A stretch of 64,000 bases of DNA, from contig JAMKCH010079092.1 of the NCBI GenBank assembly GCA_023653785.1, forward strand, positions 62,001-126,000, written 5' to 3'. Within the stretch, counting starts at the first letter, position 1, and each line of letters starts with the position of its first letter. Shown here piece by piece: positions 46,563 to 58,454 of this stretch. This stretch comes from Ophioderma brevispina (lineage: Eukaryota; Echinodermata; Ophiuroidea; Amphilepidida; Ophiodermatidae). The position numbers were made by a program, and so were the translations under genes. The notes under the pieces are model-generated. The model made no database searches. It was not told the origin of the DNA and was given only the letters and a program-made list of their open reading frames with translations.

Positions 46563-49500
46563 CCAACATGTCTCACTTTAATAAAACATTCTTAAGGGGT
46601 AATAACTACCACTGCTCGACAATATGCGTGCGCTCATGCAGATCTTGTACTTCTAAATTTTGCGAGGCTATTTGACTGTTGTAGTTATATTCTTCGCACC
46701 TCTAAACATGTCGGTAGACAATGTGATGTGTTTGTAAATATTGATGTCACATCTTCTATATACATTTTAAGTAGCGTGGTTTTTGGGTTTTCCGACGGAT
46801 GTTAATCTTTACCGAAATTTTTACCAACAACGCGCACTCTATATACAATAATAGCGCATATTCTATGGTGTTTCGTGTTTTGTGTAATACGATCATTTTT
46901 CTGTCATAACTGTGCGAAAACCCTTTGCTGTACATAATTTTTACCAGTAACGAGTACTCTTTGATTGCCTTGTAATTTTTGCGCCACAAAATGTGCGCGT
47001 AGTTTAAAGAAGGCGCACTAAACTGCGATCGTGCAGGGTGATTCTTTCTACTCGTACATCGTTGGTACACTGTGGGATAGGAATTTCGGTAAAAAATGAT
47101 TACCGGTAGGAACCCAAAATTCCACGTATTGTAAGGTTAAAGTACCAACAGAGCGTAAGAGTTAATGCAATGTGGGCTAATTTAAACTTCTTTCGATGGA
47201 AATGGTTCACAACGCTTGTTTAATTTTGGAATGTTTTCTTTTTTCTCAAATATTTAGAGACCAATTTAATTATTACAATACCTTTTGCAAAAGTCTAAAA
47301 TTAGGTTCACTTACTATTATGACTTTTACTGAAACCTTATCCAATTATCATTCTCTCTTTTGCCCAATTTTTTTTGTTCTCCAGTTGTAATTAAAGAAAT
47401 GCAGTGTGGAAATATTGGAACAAATTTAGCATTGTGCGATTAAGGTAATTCTTTATCAACGCGGTTGGGGTGGGGGCATCAAAACTTGAAAAGTCACACC
47501 TTTGAAAACTAGGACTTACCTTTCCATTTCTTTCGCTTGTGCTTGGTAGTCTGTTTCAGTACATGTTGCAGGCGGTGTGTCAATAGCAATACTAAGGAAG
47601 GATTAAATTTCAAGCATTTGATCACCCCAAAGCAGAAGTAAAATGACACTGCTGTAATTACAAATCCTTCAAATGTAATTAAAACGAAAAAAGTGCCAGT
47701 TTTTAAAAATACCAATAATAATTATAATAATAAAAACACAGGTAAATTAAAACAAAAACAAACGCAAAATAAAACAATTTAAAAACAATCGGCAGTTGCT
47801 ATCTGGTGACTAAATAATGATAAACTGCATTAAAAGAATTGGCTCCAATTTCCTGGCAAAGTGTGTTTTCTCTCTTGATAAAATCCACATAATTCATATG
47901 CCATTAAAATCATATTTTTATGAGCCTGACATGGTTCAAGTTCGAGGGCACGTCTAAAAATCACAGAATTCTGCGCGATAATGGCGTGTACTTGAACAAT
48001 TGCTCTCACAATTATGTAACAAAATTTCACTTACAAAAACAACTATTATTCTACCGTAATGTAATTAGTTACACGCAATTATTCCAATACAAATCGTCAA
48101 TGATAGAGTGCGAAAAAGAGTTGCCTCGAAAAACGTGTACGTGTCAAAGGGATACAATTTTAAGTGAGTGTCTCTATAAAATTTTAAGTCAAGGTAAAGC
48201 TGGCTAACGTTTCAACTATACCCTCATATATTTGGAAGAGACAGTACATCTTTATAATGATAACTATTAAAAGGGGGACTCTTGAGTTAAACAGAATTCT
48301 TTAAAAACCAAATACTTTAGTATCCGATATAGAACGTTGGGTGGGTGGGTGGGTCCCAGTGTGCACGAGATGTGCACTAAGTATTCTTCACAGCAATGGG
48401 ACTAGACCATCAGACATAACAAAAAGTAAGGGTAGACTTTTGCTACCCGGCACTTTTTTTGCTAGAGGGCGCGTTTCAAAATGGCACCGCCCAAATGGCG
48501 TCTGCGCTGTAGTTGTGGAAGAAAATGAGTAATTCACTATTTGATGACACACAATAAAAAACATGTGGTCGTCAAGTAAGCCATCAGGATTACTTTTTTC
48601 ATCCTATAGCATAGAGTCTTAAAGTACGGTAAAAAGTGAATTCACGAGGCTAGCTGAGAATAGATTATTAGGCTAGTGACTATTGCTTTAGGGAAACAAC
48701 TGGAGAGTTCCTATTCAGATTCATATATTGGTATTTGGAAAATATCTACGTACAAAACAAAAAAACATGGTTTATTTTGGGCCAGTAATGAAAACTAATG
48801 TACCTTGGTGTTGGATAAAGGATTACTCAGTGACTTTACAGTACAAAATATACGCCACTCTGTAAAAACGAAACAGGTTAAGTTGCTGACACTGTTTTGT
48901 CATATACAGTGCGTATCAATAACATCGCAAACCAAAACTTCATTCCCACTTTTTGTGGGAATGAACTTGCGCCATCTAAAGACACAATTTCCCCTCTTTC
49001 CTCGTAGGTAATTTAAAAAAATGTATTCAGGTGCGGTCTACCGCCGCCTGCGTGACCCCTAGCTGAGGGTACTAATTAAAAATGAGTCGTTTTGTTTTCG
49101 GATTGCAAGACTACCCATAATCATCACGAGTTTGATCAGCGCAATGCAAAATGCGAAATTGCTGCAACTTTAACCATTTTTTACCAAAAAATTTAGAGGG
49201 TTGTCAACGAAAAGATTAGTCACCATTTGGTTGGTGTAGGGAATTATGTTTATAGAGACGACAGTTTTGTTTTGACGTGGACAACCTGTTTTTTAGGCAT
49301 TATTTTTGGCTTGCTCCTGTTAAGTGTAAGCACGTGGTGTTGTAAGCAGATTGGCGACGCCGATTTCAACTTACTCTGTTGCCAGGAATCGTTGTTATTA
49401 CGGCGATTGGTAAAAACGGTACACTGTGACATGGTGATCGTACAGTATTGTGTTGTCACACCATTCTAGGGAATAATTACGAGGACCGGGGACGGGTTCA

Positions 49501-50689
49501 CATAATGACTGGATATGGGTGTAAGGCTGCGCTTCCAAACCCGGGGGAGGCGGTGGCAGAGGACTCAACAAAAAGGGTATTGGGGGGTTGAGAGACATCC
49601 AAAATGTCCCAAAATAGTTTTTTTTTGGGTGACACATTTGTATACAAAATCTTTCCAAAACTGCTGTCTTGTTCTTTTTAGAAAAAAAAAAATTTTTTTT
49701 TTTCAACATATCACCAAAAACTCTTGTTTTTGCGTCTTTGGTGTGCAAAATTCTCCCTAAAAGGGGGGTATGGAGGTGCAGTTGGTAAAAACTTTTCTAC
49801 CAAAATTGGTCTTGGGTGACATTGAAGAGGTGTCACCTCTTCATCCGTGCGCTTCTGTTTCAGTGACCGGTCCTGTTTCAGTTGACCCTCCGTTTACTCA
49901 GTAGCGGGAGACCGCGCGAGCGCGGACCTCCATTTTTTTATCTTTCAGGGTCTCCCACTAGTTACATAATAGCAGGGCAAACTCTTTTGTCAGGTGGCAT
50001 TTCTGTTCAATAGTAGATAAACGCTTTGTAAGTAAAGTATGGTCATTGTTATGTAGCACGGATCGGGTCATTATAGTTAAAAGAAACTTTAAACTGGAAC
50101 CATCACTTACATGTTAGCGTCCCGACATACAGTACAAAATACCATAATACTGGACAATGTAATGTTTTGTGCCATGTGACTAGTCTAGCCATAATGCGTC
50201 AACGGCAGCCCACCCCCCACCAGGTGCGGTAATGGATAACCGATTAATCATTCGTTGTGCATAATGGGACAAAGTTAGCTTGGGACCAGGTTTCAATACA
50301 ACCCCCTTCACTTGCATAACTGAAGTGGAAGAGAGGGAAAATTGATAGGGTTGTTTTAGCTTACTTGAAACTTAGTCCACAAACTCACTTTGTCCCAAAC
50401 TCACTTTGTCCCTTGCATTGCAAAAGCAACAATTCTCGGTATCCAGGAACCTCACATGAAAAAATTAAATTACAGATCGTTGGTGGGCTTTAGGAAGCAT
50501 TAATGATTTTGATGTAATTTTACAATTACCACAAAACCATTGGGGATACGTGTTATTGCGTTTTATTGATACGCCCCTGTATACATGTAAGTGCTAACAC
50601 TCTATGGAACGTACATGTACGCTCAACATAGCTAGTTGTACAGTTAGCATGTTAAAGACAAATATTCTCTATGTTCTTGCCCAGGGTTC
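46563..50689. other. long anonymous stretch
   Basis: No gene, RNA or element recognised. Small structures: a G-quadruplex-type motif at 48339-48353, an A/T palindrome at about 49680-49703, and a 21-bp near-perfect palindrome at 49824-49844. Confidence 0.4.
48339..48353 (+). other. G-quadruplex motif
   Basis: Four GGG runs separated by single T residues. Single-base loops give the most stable parallel quadruplexes known. No gene start is near. Confidence 0.7.
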
Positions 50690-51720
50690 GCCCAGTTCTT
50701 TTTTTTTTTTTCCCACCAAAAACAGCCGGGAAAAAAACGCGGTTTGTTTTTTCGCGGTTTTTTCCACCTGGAAGAAACCCGAAAACGGGTTTCATTCAGT
50801 TTCTTCACTGAAAGCGGAAGAAGAAGAACTAAAAAAAGTATTTAAAATGTTCTATATTTTAACGCAAATGACTTCAGTTTGGTTTTCTATTATACAATGA
50901 TATGAAATTAGTGAAATAATTCAAAATTACCAATTTCTGGGACCCCTACCAACCATGCAAATGCATAATTAACCTCACATTTATTCACACGGCCTAAATA
51001 TAAAAAATACTGAAGAAACTGATTCTTCACTTACACCCGCAAGCCCAAGCAGAGTCTCGTTGTAAAAAGACTTGACATTTACATATGTTATGTTCTCCCT
51101 AACCAGGGTTTCCACACGAAGCATACAACAAAAAGAACACTACGGGTGCGACTTTTATGATTTGTAGTTTTTCTTTAAAATTAACAAATTGGCCATAAGA
51201 TTTTAACAGGCCCTTTTCATGTTTGCATCTACAATTACAATGTGATCGTCTAAAGTGCAATGGAAAGACTTGGAAAAAGTTACAACATCATCTAAGTGAT
51301 AGCAGTCAAAACAAATGTATGAGCAAAATTTTATAATACTTGCAAGGGATACTAACATGCTATAAAACTTGTAAAATTAATTCTGAAAAAAAAAAAACAG
51401 ATTGATTGAAATTTAAAGTAACAAAGTCGCCTGATTGATTTGAAGGGCAAAGCAGATGAATGTGGTGTAATTTAGTATGTTGTTCAGATACATTTTTTTT
51501 CTTCCAGTTTCTTCCCATTTCTTCCCGTTTCTTCCGGAAGAGGAAGAAACGGAAGAAAACACCTTTGTTCCACGTTGCTTCCATTCGTCCGGAAGAAATA
51601 GGTGTCTTCCGGAAGTTTCCAAACACGGCTTTGCCATATGCCTACGCCAATTTAATTAATCAAATAAGAGATTGAAATTTGAGCGGTTGTATAAGTGAAG
51701 AAAGGAAGAAAACGTATTTT
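50690..51720. repeat. GGAAGAA/TTCTTCC motif-rich region
   Basis: TTCTTCC and its complement recur as nested palindromes at about 50740-50830 and 51490-51620 (for example TTTCTTCCGGAAGAGGAAGA near 51527). The two clusters share GTTTCTTC and GGAAGAAAC words, so may be two parts of one non-autonomous element or two insertions. The ~650 bp between them holds nothing recognisable. Confidence 0.4.
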
Positions 51721-52586
51721 CAAACCAATTAGGTCAAAGATCATAAAAATGGACCGAAATAATCAACGTAACCACGACGAATTATGTTAGTTATAATTGA
51801 CCTCAAACGTGAAAATATTTCTTCGTTTGCGTTTGGTTTAGAACAATGATTGTATAATAACATGGTAGTTGTCCTACCTGGGGTCATAGGGAATTATGAA
51901 GAGGCGCGATTAGGTTCTTAAATGATGCTTCAGACTACCACTTCTCTATGTCAGTGTTTCTCCGGGTATCGAGGATATTGTCCGAAGTCTTTCAAATGAA
52001 AATAGAAAAGGATTTTTGTTGTTTTGCATTCTCTGTCATATTGTCCAAAAATCAGCAGTTTTATTACTTTTCTCAGAGTATTCATTTGGAGCAAAAATTA
52101 CTCAGAAGTGAAATTTTCAAATCCAACGACGGCGAATTCTCTGCGTTGATGTTGTCGAGAAAACAGAAACGAATGCCAAGGTAGGTACTTCTTAACTCTT
52201 GATGATTATGGGGGGGGGGGGGCAGGTCTGGAAATTGTTAAAATGCAAACAGTTGTTTGCAAATACAAAAGTGAAAAATACCACAGTCAGCCGTCTCCCC
52301 GTGATCTTATATCTTTACGAGTACTGGTAGATGATAGCGTTGCCAGGTTTAAGGTCCATGCATGTCGCCCTTCAAAGCCATTGCATGGAACGGTGAATCA
52401 TTGGCGTGAAATGCTTTGGTTGGTTGTGAAGTTAGGGAGGTAATAATGCCAATAATAACGTCACACATGATCAGATCCAACTTGTTTCAGCCTATTCATA
52501 AGTAGTGCATTCCCACAGACGACCTTAAGGAAGAGCTTATGAATATAAACTAATGCCAGGGCAAAAAAGCAACATGATTAGATCAC
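51721..52586. other. anonymous non-coding DNA
   Basis: A 78-codon plus frame at 51948-52184 ends next to an AAG-GTAGGT donor-like sequence and starts near a polypyrimidine-AG, but its protein matches nothing known to me. G-run near 52213. Confidence 0.3.
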
Positions 52587-52589
52587 TGA

Positions 52590-52791
52590 CACTATGAGTT
52601 ACAATATGCTCACCCACCAAGGACACAGTTCAGTGGGTTGTACTTGTACATACATTGACATGAACTGACCTTGTGTGATCTGGGTATCATATATCATACC
52701 CAAAAACCAGGGGGTATATTTTCTAAATACATTGGTGAATGAAAGCTACTGAACTGTGCCAAGGGAATTGAGATTTTTATAGCTCATAGTG
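52590..52791 (-). mobile_element. CACTA-type MITE (copy with TGA duplication)
   Basis: A 202-bp element starting CACTATGAG and ending CTCATAGTG, flanked by TGA at 52587-52589 and 52792-52794. It aligns on the opposite strand with the units at 56713 and 56971 (shared CACAGTTCA/GCGCAGTTCA, CTACTGAACTG and TATGAT blocks). Terminal CACTA with a 3-bp duplication is diagnostic of the CACTA (CMC/EnSpm) superfamily. No coding capacity. Confidence 0.78.
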
Positions 52792-52794
52792 TGA

Positions 52795-53603
52795 AGTCCT
52801 GTCTCGTGTAGAAATTAGTGGTTTTTATCGGCGCTTAATTTTAAAAGGCGACCAATGATGGGTTCCAACTACCCTATCGAAAACCTTTAAATGAAAATCG
52901 GATTTACTTTCATGCATTTTCTGGTTTATAATCCATACCCTAGAAACAGGAAATAACCATGTTATAGGTCACTTTCGTATGTATAGCTATATTGTGCGTT
53001 GTCAGCATAACTGCTTTACTTCTTTGATGGTAAAATGACTGGAATGTTGCATGCAGAAAATCAACATTATAAAATGAAAGGGTTTAAGGCCAATTGAGAT
53101 CTTATTTAACACTATTGAAACAAATTGTATTAGGTAGTAGTACCTGGGGCAAGAGGGATATGATTCTCCCTATTTGTAATATACATTCACGTATGTCTCC
53201 GCAAGTGTATCGTAACTTTGGGCTCAAATCTACGGTTTTTATAACGCATGTTAGATTGATATATTAGTGTATACGTAATTATTATATTCCTCATGCTGTT
53301 TTACTCATTTATTTCTCTATGTAACACAGGAAATTCCAGAAATCGAAGTTATAAATGAGCAGTAACTATTTCAAAATTAACAAACTTAATTGTAAAAGGT
53401 TGACGAATTCGGAAACCTGTACACCTACTTCAAACTAGTTCCAGCAGAATGATGATAAAACTTTAATTTGATTATTTTCTTTTATGTATTTACGGTGCAG
53501 TTATTGGCTATATGTTTGAGAAATTTTAAGTTCTCCTGATTTTTTTTTTATTTTTTTGGGGGTAAAACCAAGGCCGAGGACACCTGAACGTGTTGTGCGC
53601 CTC
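52795..53603. other. anonymous non-coding DNA
   Basis: No feature recognised. Confidence 0.4.
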
Positions 53604-53610
53604 CTATCCT

Positions 53611-54043
53611 CAGTGGCGTCGCCAGGATTTTGTTGACGAGGGGCACAATTTGTGAATTACCGACCATGAATTGTAACCGCGACGAAATATTTTTCCCCGG
53701 CTCGCTACGGCTCGCCGGTTGACCCAATTTTTTTGGCGTCGCATCCAAATCTGAAGACCGGGGGGGGGGTGGGGGGGGGGGGGGTGTGGGGGGTGGGGTT
53801 TTGGTGTTATCACAACATCATCAACAAACTATCAGGTATAATTATTGACGAATTAGCTGTTGGTTAGTAACTAATTGTCCATGGAGCAACTCTGTATTTA
53901 TATCATGCATCACGTCACGCGCTCAAACCAACATTACAGCTTTTTTTAGCCACATGTACGGACAGACCGTTTGTAACCGACAAAACATCGCGGTCGGTGG
54001 GGGTGAACGTTCCCCCCGGCCCCAGCCGCTGGCTACGCCACTG
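53611..54043. mobile_element. CAGTGGCG-ended non-autonomous transposon with 7-bp duplication
   Basis: The left end CAGTGGCGTCGCCAG pairs with the reverse complement of the right end, CAGTGGCGTAGCCAG. CTATCCT directly flanks both ends (53604-53610 and 54044-54050). Interior G-runs at 53760-53800 form a GC-rich patch. The length of the duplication is nearest to hAT-type elements (usually 8 bp), but the superfamily is not certain. Minus-strand frames inside are by-products. Confidence 0.82.
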
Positions 54044-54231
54044 CTATCCTGTCTGTTCATTCCAGATATACACACTCGATAAAACTAGACTGACCGACAC
54101 GTTTGGGAGAGTGCCAATACTGCCTGCACTCACGCAGTCACTTAAACTTAATCTCATGAACTACTAATTAACGAAGTTCGATAAAATGTTCGAGAGTCTA
54201 TGGCACGTATATTGCACAATAGAACAGATAA

Positions 54232-54828
54232 ACCCGTTTTCGCCGATAAACATGGTTTTTTCAATTCGATGTCACGTTTTTTTTTGATAAACCTGGTTTT
54301 TCGAATTTGTTGTCAGATACTTTTTTGATAACCTGGTTTATATGGACCGATAAACCGTTTTTCGCCGATAACTGGTTTTTCCATTCGATTGTCATAGTTT
54401 TATTTGATAAACCTGGTTTTTTTTTTTCAATCGAAAAACCATTTTTCGAATTCGATTGTCATAGTTTTTTTTGAAAAACCCGGTGTCCTCGATCGAAAAA
54501 CCATGTTTATCACAAAAAAAAAAAAAAAAATCAAATTCCCATTATATCCGTTTGAGTTCCTTGTCATATATTACGCATCAACTCTGAACCTGTCCTCGGT
54601 GCGAAGAAATCCACCTAGGCACATAAATGTAGTGCATTTTGAACGTCATAATATTGAATGCTGAGCTCTTTAAATAGCACTTATAAACTTATAAAACCTG
54701 GTTTTTCGATTGAAAACCTGGTTTTTCGATTGAAAAACACTGACAATCGAATTGAAAAAAAACCGGTTTTTCGATTTGAAAAACCAGGTTTGTCGATCGA
54801 AAAACAGGTTTATCGCCGAAAACCAGGT
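54232..54828. mobile_element. element with tandemly repeated terminal inverted repeats
   Basis: The left block (54232-54512) and right block (about 54690-54828) are inverted relative to each other. Each is built from repeats of GATAAACCTGGTTTTTCGAT. The outermost ends ACCCGTTTTCGCCGATAAAC and, reverse complemented, ACCTGGTTTTCGGCGATAAA match. About 170 bp of unique sequence lies between. No target duplication was found. Plus frames inside (FEKPG, KPGLSIEK) only translate the repeat. Confidence 0.68.
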
Positions 54829-56265
54829 GGACTACCTGTCTAATTGCAAAATACTTGCCATAAGAGTCCCATTACATTGTTATTTTCTTTCTCCGCTCAC
54901 AGGCCTGAAAGCAATCTGAATTCTTTCGAAAGCTCTAATCACAATGCCCTCGGCCATTTAGCTCTCAGGCTAGTAACTTTTTTTTAGGTAAGCCGGGCCA
55001 ATGTGGCTATAGCTAATGAGATGTCCCTTTAAGACCTCTATGTATGTAGGAAAACAGAAGGAAAAGTGATGAGAGTTAGAAATTGTATTACCAATTTGCC
55101 TGTTACATGCCTACTTCCCGCGGCAGGAAGAATATTTGCTATATAATGTGGTTTAAAGAACCCTACTCAAACAAGAGAGAAATCCAGTAATTGAATTGTC
55201 TATAGGTGGGTACAGCTAATGCTTTATTGTGAACCACAAGGCAAGAGTATAAAGCCAAGCAAATTTTCTTGTCTTATGATTTTTCTGAAATAGGCATTTT
55301 GGTGGAAAATTTACCGCAGATATATGGAATAACATATATTCAGTTTTAAATCTCTTTACAAAACGCAAATATCGGACGGTGTTACCACGTGATTTTTCAT
55401 GATTGCACGTAAGGCCGATTGACGCCGAACCGTATGGACCATACTCCAAGCATACCAAGTGCAAGAGCCAACCAGCAAATTTATTCTCAGGCGAATAATA
55501 ATTGACCTAATAAGTAGAATGATTGATAATGATGATTACTTTCAAGTTTAATTAACCATCTACTCAATTAAAAAAAAAAGATTCTCTTGAACTCGGTATC
55601 AATTTAAATTAAACTGAACGTCTCTGGAAAGAGATTTGGATTCGAAAAAAGAAGGGAAATCGGAAATGGTGGTTATATCACCTTAGCTACGTATATGATC
55701 TCATCATCCACGGCTTTTATATATAGATCAGATACCCCATGATATTACGGGATGAATTCAGTATTCTGCCACCACATCCTTCAACATGCTTCGAGGCTGC
55801 CGAATTCATAAGGTGATGGCAAAATACAAATTTCTTTCCGATATGACTTAGTATGACCATATTAAATGATTATTTAATGAGTATTTTTAGTTTATTTAAT
55901 ATATGAAATATGTAAACATGACATTTTGGCAAAATGATAAAACTTCTTTTGTTGTTAAAACATGACAAAATGTACATATCCACATGGTAATGCTACTAGC
56001 CCCTTGAACAAATATATCACAAAAGAAGCATTCGAAACATATACCCCTAACGTCCCTTAACTGCATTTAAATGAATTTTTGAAAAAAAAAAACATATCAG
56101 GAGGAGCGGACCTACCTTGGTTAGGGGGATTATGGACCCAGATTCTAACATGAAAAATAACGCTCACCTCCCTTTTTTGCGGTGATCATCAGATTTCCCC
56201 CGAGGGACGTTTAAGAATATATAGGCCTACATGCACAACTATGCAACTTTCTATCAACTGCAGTA
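54829..56265. other. anonymous non-coding DNA
   Basis: No feature recognised. Confidence 0.4.
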
Positions 56266-56352
56266 TTACACAGAATGCCGCAAATACCATCAAAATGTAT
56301 ATTGCTGTAAATTTTACAATGCATGTCGTTTGTTTGTTTAATACTACCACAC

Positions 56353-56423
56353 AGTGTGATAGGTTGTTACAGTGTGATAGGTTGTTACAGTGTGATAGGT
56401 TGTTACAGTGTGATAGTTGTTAT
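56353..56423 (+). repeat. 18-bp tandem repeat, ~4 units
   Basis: AGTGTGATAGGTTGTTAC three times exactly, then a shortened fourth unit. The paralogous site at 57440-57458 has a single unit, so the array expanded here or contracted there. Confidence 0.9.
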
Positions 56424-56712
56424 AGAACATTCACATATTTCCAATCATGAACAAATAGCTTACAACTGTTATTCAGTCTAGTTGTATTTTTGGAATTTTC
56501 GCATATATTTTGGGAAATGTCCCAAATGTATTTCTGCATAATTCTGAAAGCGAGTATTTTGCATCAAAATAACCTTTAAGTGAATTAAAATAGATCAGTT
56601 GTGTTGCAAATATTAAATTAAAAAATGACATGCATTCTGATATATAAATTTAGATTTAATTGAAATATGCATTTTATATTGTTCATGGGTAATTAAATCC
56701 AGCCGAGACAAT

Positions 56713-56916
56713 CACTATGAGCTAATGAAATCACAATTCCCATGGCGCAGTTCAATAGCTTCCATTCACCATTGTATTGAGCAAATAATTATATCCCTTG
56801 AATTTTAGTATGATTTATGATATCTTGGACATGCATGCTCAGCTGTTGTTAACATGTGCCCACCCAAGGCTACTGAACTGAGCCATTGGTAGATTAGCAT
56901 GCCTTACCTCATAGTG
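56713..56916 (+). mobile_element. CACTA-type MITE (copy with AAT duplication)
   Basis: Starts CACTATGAGCTAA, ends TTACCTCATAGTG (inverted), 204 bp, flanked by AAT at 56710-56712 and 56917-56919. Same family as 52590-52791. Confidence 0.8.
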
Positions 56917-56970
56917 AATGTTACTATAAATGACCCTGTAGTATTATATAGCAGAATTTCGAATCCCGGT

Positions 56971-57177
56971 CACTATGAGCTATTAAAATCTCAATTTCCA
57001 TGGCGCAGTTCAATAACTTCCAAATTCCAATCACCAGTATATTGAGCAAATACACCCCATGTTTTTTAGTATGATTTATGATAGTCAGGACATGCATGGT
57101 CAGCTGTTGTTAACATGTATACATCCAAGGCTACTGAACTCAGCCCTTGGTAGATTAGCATGCCCTGCGTCATAGTG
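56971..57177 (+). mobile_element. CACTA-type MITE (copy with GGT duplication)
   Basis: Starts CACTATGAGCTAT, ends GTCATAGTG, 207 bp, flanked by GGT at 56968-56970 and 57178-57180. It lies 54 bp after the previous copy. The sequence just before it, TTCGAATCCCGGT, looks like a tRNA box B, so it may have inserted in a SINE. Confidence 0.75.
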
Positions 57178-57458
57178 GGTAGTGTGTTCACCTCCAGCCC
57201 AACCCATGGTCAGGAAGGGAAATTTCTGCTTACAATTCCTCCATACACTCAAAAAAATGTTGAGTAAAAAATGTCACAGCTCTTAATGTTGAGTAAAATC
57301 TTAGTCAAAGTTGAGTAAACCTTACACAGAATGCGCAACTACCATCGGAATGGTATAGAAGACTGATTTCTATGTGTAAATTTTACAATGCATTCGTTTG
57401 TTTGTTTTAATAATACTAACCACATAGTGGGGGGGGGGGGTGGGATAGGTTGTTACAG

Positions 57459-57692
57459 AGCGGTGGGAGAGCGTGGCTAGCGGTTACGGGCTTGCCTCTG
57501 GCGCAAATTTACCATCAAATTCCCGGGTTCGAATCCCGGTGGGGTCGTGGCACTTGCTGGATTATTCGGGTACTATCAATTCTGGATTTGATCTGTAATA
57601 ACCAGCTATTGATTAAAACAGAAACCGCTCTCCTCCATGGTTCACTGGAATTGGGATAAATGGATATGAAAGCATCCCCTTCGAAGGGAACG
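57459..57692 (+). mobile_element. tRNA-derived SINE, 5' half
   Basis: Box A TGGCTAGCGGTTACGG near 57474 and a perfect box B, GGGTTCGAATCCC at 57525-57537, with flanking CCGGG/CCCGG stem, mark a tRNA-like head. The body runs to GAAGGGAACG, where the TTAA element interrupts it. The head lacks a matching acceptor stem, so it is not a tRNA gene. Confidence 0.75.
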
Positions 57693-57696
57693 TTAA

Positions 57697-58450
57697 CTTA
57701 AGTGCCTAAGTGGGGGTTCCATAGTACGCCAGATTTTTTTCCGGCGATTTCTCACTAGAAAATATTTCGAACTTTAATTTTTGTATTGGGTGTACTTTCG
57801 ATGCGCTTCTTTCCATAAAAAAAATTACTAACATTTCTCGCCCGTTAAGGAGATAAATACTTGGGTCCCTAAGGAACCCCCTTAGGCACCACTGGAGCGG
57901 TGTTTTAAAAATAAAAATGAGCAACCCGTTTGGCCAGAAATATTTTTCTGCTTGTATGTTCCAGATGCATGAAACCAAATTAATTAGATAATCAAAAAAT
58001 AATTAACCCTTTAATGTGCTGAAAAGAACCGATGCCATCATCGAGCGACTGCGCGCCATTGCTATACAACCTATGGAAATACGACTGCCCCCCCACAAAA
58101 AATACAATAATGTACAAAATGGAATGTTTGTGTTATATAGTATTTTCCTTCTAAGAGCAGATATAAACAACAACATGATATTGCATGTGTATGCTGTGGA
58201 AGCATGTCGTGGAAACATGTTTACTTTTTGAACGATTTTGACGCATGTTCGCAACAATGATTGGCCCCTAATTTCCAGACGAAACCAGATCTCATTAATA
58301 TTGCACCTTTGGCTTGTCCTTATGCCCCCTCAGAAAGGTGTAGGAGTTTCATTTGAAAATTCCCTCCGGGAAGTGATATTCCTTGGAGGGGGGTTCCATG
58401 GCACCCCCCTTAGTCACAACGTGAGTGAAAACACCTTAGGCATAAGTGGT
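57697..58450. mobile_element. TTAA-flanked non-autonomous DNA transposon, copy 2
   Basis: A 754-bp element homologous to 9654-10380. TTAA at 57693-57696 on the left; ATAA, one base changed, at 58451-58454 on the right. Terminal repeats CTTAAGTGCCTAAG and, reverse complemented, ACCACTTATGCCTAAGG. Removing the element and one tetranucleotide rejoins the SINE as GGGAACG-TTAA-GCCGTCGG. Confidence 0.78.
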
Positions 58451-58454
58451 ATAA

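Larger units (their letters stand above)
56266..57180 (+). repeat. segmental duplication, copy 1
   Basis: Block A (56266-56370) matches 57322-57458, and block B (56426-57118) matches 58692-59372, in the same order and orientation. Long shared runs include GTAAATTTTACAATGCAT and CATATATTTTGGG. In copy 1 the blocks are almost adjacent, separated only by the 18-bp tandem repeat. Confidence 0.82.

Noticed and set aside
49515..49760. Plus-strand frame rich in K and F
   Set aside because: It spans A/T homopolymers and has no similarity; composition artefact.
51948..52184. Internal exon with acceptor and donor
   Set aside because: Splice-like ends are common by chance, the protein is unrecognisable, and no neighbouring exon fits.
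54232..54828. Regularly spaced repeats resembling a CRISPR array
   Set aside because: Repeat spacing is irregular, units occur in both orientations, and the context is animal retrotransposons; it is a transposon terminus array.
56353..56423. Short direct repeats as a possible CRISPR or origin iteron array
   Set aside because: The 18-bp units are head-to-tail with no spacers, in animal DNA; a simple minisatellite.
57459..57560. Functional tRNA gene (perfect box B)
   Set aside because: No complementary acceptor stem, and the sequence continues into a SINE body; tRNA-derived but not a tRNA gene.
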